Assembly (NCBI RefSeq): GCF_009711975.1
Contig: NZ_VIKW01000006.1
Span: forward strand, 29,611 to 93,610
Direction: 5' to 3'
Length of the DNA: 64,000 nt
DNA from: Anabaena sp. UHCC 0204
Lineage (GTDB): Bacteria > Cyanobacteriota > Cyanobacteriia > Cyanobacteriales > Nostocaceae
How positions within the stretch are numbered: the stretch's first letter is position 1; the number at the start of each line of letters is the position of its first letter. The notes beneath the pieces are model-generated. The model was given only the letters and a program-made list of their open reading frames with translations, did not search any database and was not told the DNA's origin. Shown one piece after another: positions 62,731-64,000 of this stretch. The position numbers were made by a program, and so were the translations under genes.

Positions 62731-64000
62731 TTAAAATAGAAAATAATTAATAGTGAAATAAAAACCTTGATCTTGTAAAGATTGATTATTTGCTTTTACG
62801 TCAATCAAAGGAATACCATAATCTAAACGAGCATTTAAGGTATCGCTCATTTGCCATATTATCCCTAAACCTGTACCCAGTAAACTATTTGATTGGGAAT
62901 TTGCTTTTTCTCCAGTATGATTCCACCCGACTCCAAAATCAATAAAAGGAGCTATTTGGAAAATGCTGTTGATTTCTGGTAAACGTAAAATAGGCAAACG
63001 TATTTCGGCAGATGCGATCGCACTATTATCTGTTAAAATTAGATCTTGACGATATCCTCGCACACTTTTTGCACCACCAATTCCGATCTGTTCTAAGGAT
63101 AATAATGAATCTGTAGATAGCTGAATATCAGAACGCAGAATTAACAAGGTTTCTGGTGCTAATAAACGCACATATTGTCCTTGTCCTCTCCAGGCGAAAA
63201 AACGACTGTCTGGGGCATTATTATTAACTGTAGCATTGAAAATATCTGTTCCTAGTGAAAATTGCGATCGCGCTGCGAAAACTTGACGCGGATTCCGTTG
63301 CACATATTCTTGAAAAAAGCGGAAAGCGGAAATACTGGTTTCTCCCTGATTATTCGCTCCTGGAGATAGGGGAAACCGTTCGTTTAATAGGGAAGTTTGG
63401 CTTTTTTGGCGGGAAAAAGTCAACCCTAAAGCTAGTTCTTGATTTGGTTTTTGAACAACAGGTTGACGATATGTAAGTTGGTATGTGCGTGATTTTCCGG
63501 TAATATCCAAGCGATTAAATGGCTGTTCAATAATGTTAGTATTGGTCAAATCTGCGGTAAATTCAATTGTGCCATTACGGGCATTGATAGGTAATGTATA
63601 ACTACCATCAAAGGCATTACTACCATCACTGTTAGTATAAGATAAATTTAATCCATCTCCTAAACCTAGTAAATTGCTTTGATTAATCTTTATCCCTCGG
63701 CGTAAACTACCAACGCTGGGTGAACGATTGTTATCAGTAAATATTTCACTACTAAATGTATCCGCTTCTTTAACTCGCACTTGTAAGCGACTTTGCTGGG
63801 GACGAGTTCCTGGTTGGAGTTCGGCTGATATATTGGCAATTAAAGGGTTTAGTTGCAGTATTTGTAATGCTGCTAATAATCGGTTACGGTTGAGGGGTTT
63901 TTTTGTGGCAATTTCTAAGCGCGATCGCACATAATTGGAATTGAGGCGACGATTGCCAATGATCTGAATTTCGGTTAATTCTCCTTCAATAATCTGAATT
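62731..64000 (-). CDS. TpsB-type outer-membrane transporter (ShlB/FhaC/HecB family), partial
   Basis: A two-partner secretion beta-barrel that exports the adjacent TpsA protein. The frame stays open through the window end: codons before 63930 read IEGELTEIQIIGNRRLNSNYVRSRLE, so the gene continues beyond 64000 and the GTG at 63930 is internal. This part has a POTRA domain (LNPLIANISAELQPGTRPQQSRLQV), then the 16-strand barrel with the family motif VRGYRQDL near the L6 loop and an aromatic C-terminus (GFYFTINYFLF). It precedes tpsA by 3 bp; the pair is an operon. Confidence 0.93.
   Translation of the reverse strand, partial: IQIIEGELTEIQIIGNRRLNSNYVRSRLEIATKKPLNRNRLLAALQILQLNPLIANISAELQPGTRPQQSRLQVRVKEADTFSSEIFTDNNRSPSVGSLRRGIKINQSNLLGLGDGLNLSYTNSDGSNAFDGSYTLPINARNGTIEFTADLTNTNIIEQPFNRLDITGKSRTYQLTYRQPVVQKPNQELALGLTFSRQKSQTSLLNERFPLSPGANNQGETSISAFRFFQEYVQRNPRQVFAARSQFSLGTDIFNATVNNNAPDSRFFAWRGQGQYVRLLAPETLLILRSDIQLSTDSLLSLEQIGIGGAKSVRGYRQDLILTDNSAIASAEIRLPILRLPEINSIFQIAPFIDFGVGWNHTGEKANSQSNSLLGTGLGIIWQMSDTLNARLDYGIPLIDVKANNQSLQDQGFYFTINYFLF

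Overview
The window reads as chromosome of a cyanobacterium, most likely a filamentous Nostocales-type species. The evidence is the dense HIP1 octamer (GCGATCGC), heptameric tandem repeats between genes, an NDH-1 ndhA-ndhI pair, a split transhydrogenase (pntA1-pntA2-pntB), and families that are largely cyanobacterial (DUF2808, DUF928, DUF29, CHASE2 cyclase, secreted CHAT/TPR protein, two-partner secretion genes). The base composition is AT-rich. I saw no tRNA, rRNA, CRISPR array or intact insertion sequence. Genus assignment is inference.

Layout. 0-4 kb: ndhI, ndhA, citrate synthase and a SixA-type phosphatase, all on the minus strand. 4.7-8.7 kb: a hybrid histidine kinase with an ethylene-receptor-like sensor, then a two-gene unit of a RelE-like protein and a Shedu-type (DUF4263) nuclease, then DUF29. 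8.8-12.1 kb: DHH phosphoesterase, HNH protein, TauE-type permease. 12.2-19.6 kb: a large GH15/phosphorylase-kinase-like protein, a Roco protein (LRR-Roc-COR) and an Rpn-like nuclease. 19.7-28.7 kb: DUF1232, ExbB-ExbD, a decayed PstS gene, a Crp-family regulator, a DALR-domain protein, a Kir-type K+ channel, an MFS carrier, an IS110 remnant, an L,D-transpeptidase and KDPG aldolase.

28.8-37.2 kb is the accessory island. It packs RelE/Phd, MazEF-like, two DUF433/DUF5615 pairs, two related antitoxin/PIN units (one chimeric), HicBA, a DUF3800 protein and an M23 PEP-CTERM protein. Most modules end within about ten bases of a HIP1-rich repeat block, and a 35-bp double-hairpin repeat occurs five times. 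One antitoxin/PIN module has been partly duplicated and recombined, leaving truncated vapC starts. This repeat-punctuated cassette-like organisation is the most unusual feature of the window.

37.3-48.4 kb returns to core genes: pntB-pntA2-pntA1, DUF2808, then rpmH-rnpA-PH protein-yidC-jag-DUF177 (the ribosomal protein L34/RNase P/membrane insertase cluster), a Rieske protein, a CHASE2 adenylate cyclase and DUF928. 48.9-57.0 kb holds an RND efflux pair, a secreted CHAT-TPR protein and a Uma2 nuclease. 57.0-57.8 kb is a zone of remnants (LRR, HigB) plus a possible antitoxin. 58-64 kb has a CFA-synthase-like methyltransferase, a small low-complexity protein, and a TpsA exoprotein with its TpsB transporter, the latter cut by the window end.

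Intergenic space is rich in at least five repeat families (heptamers, HIP1 tandems, a TIR-bearing 110-bp element, a GGGCGAAGC family and palindromic hairpins). Two of these have been absorbed into the reading frame of the TpsA gene.
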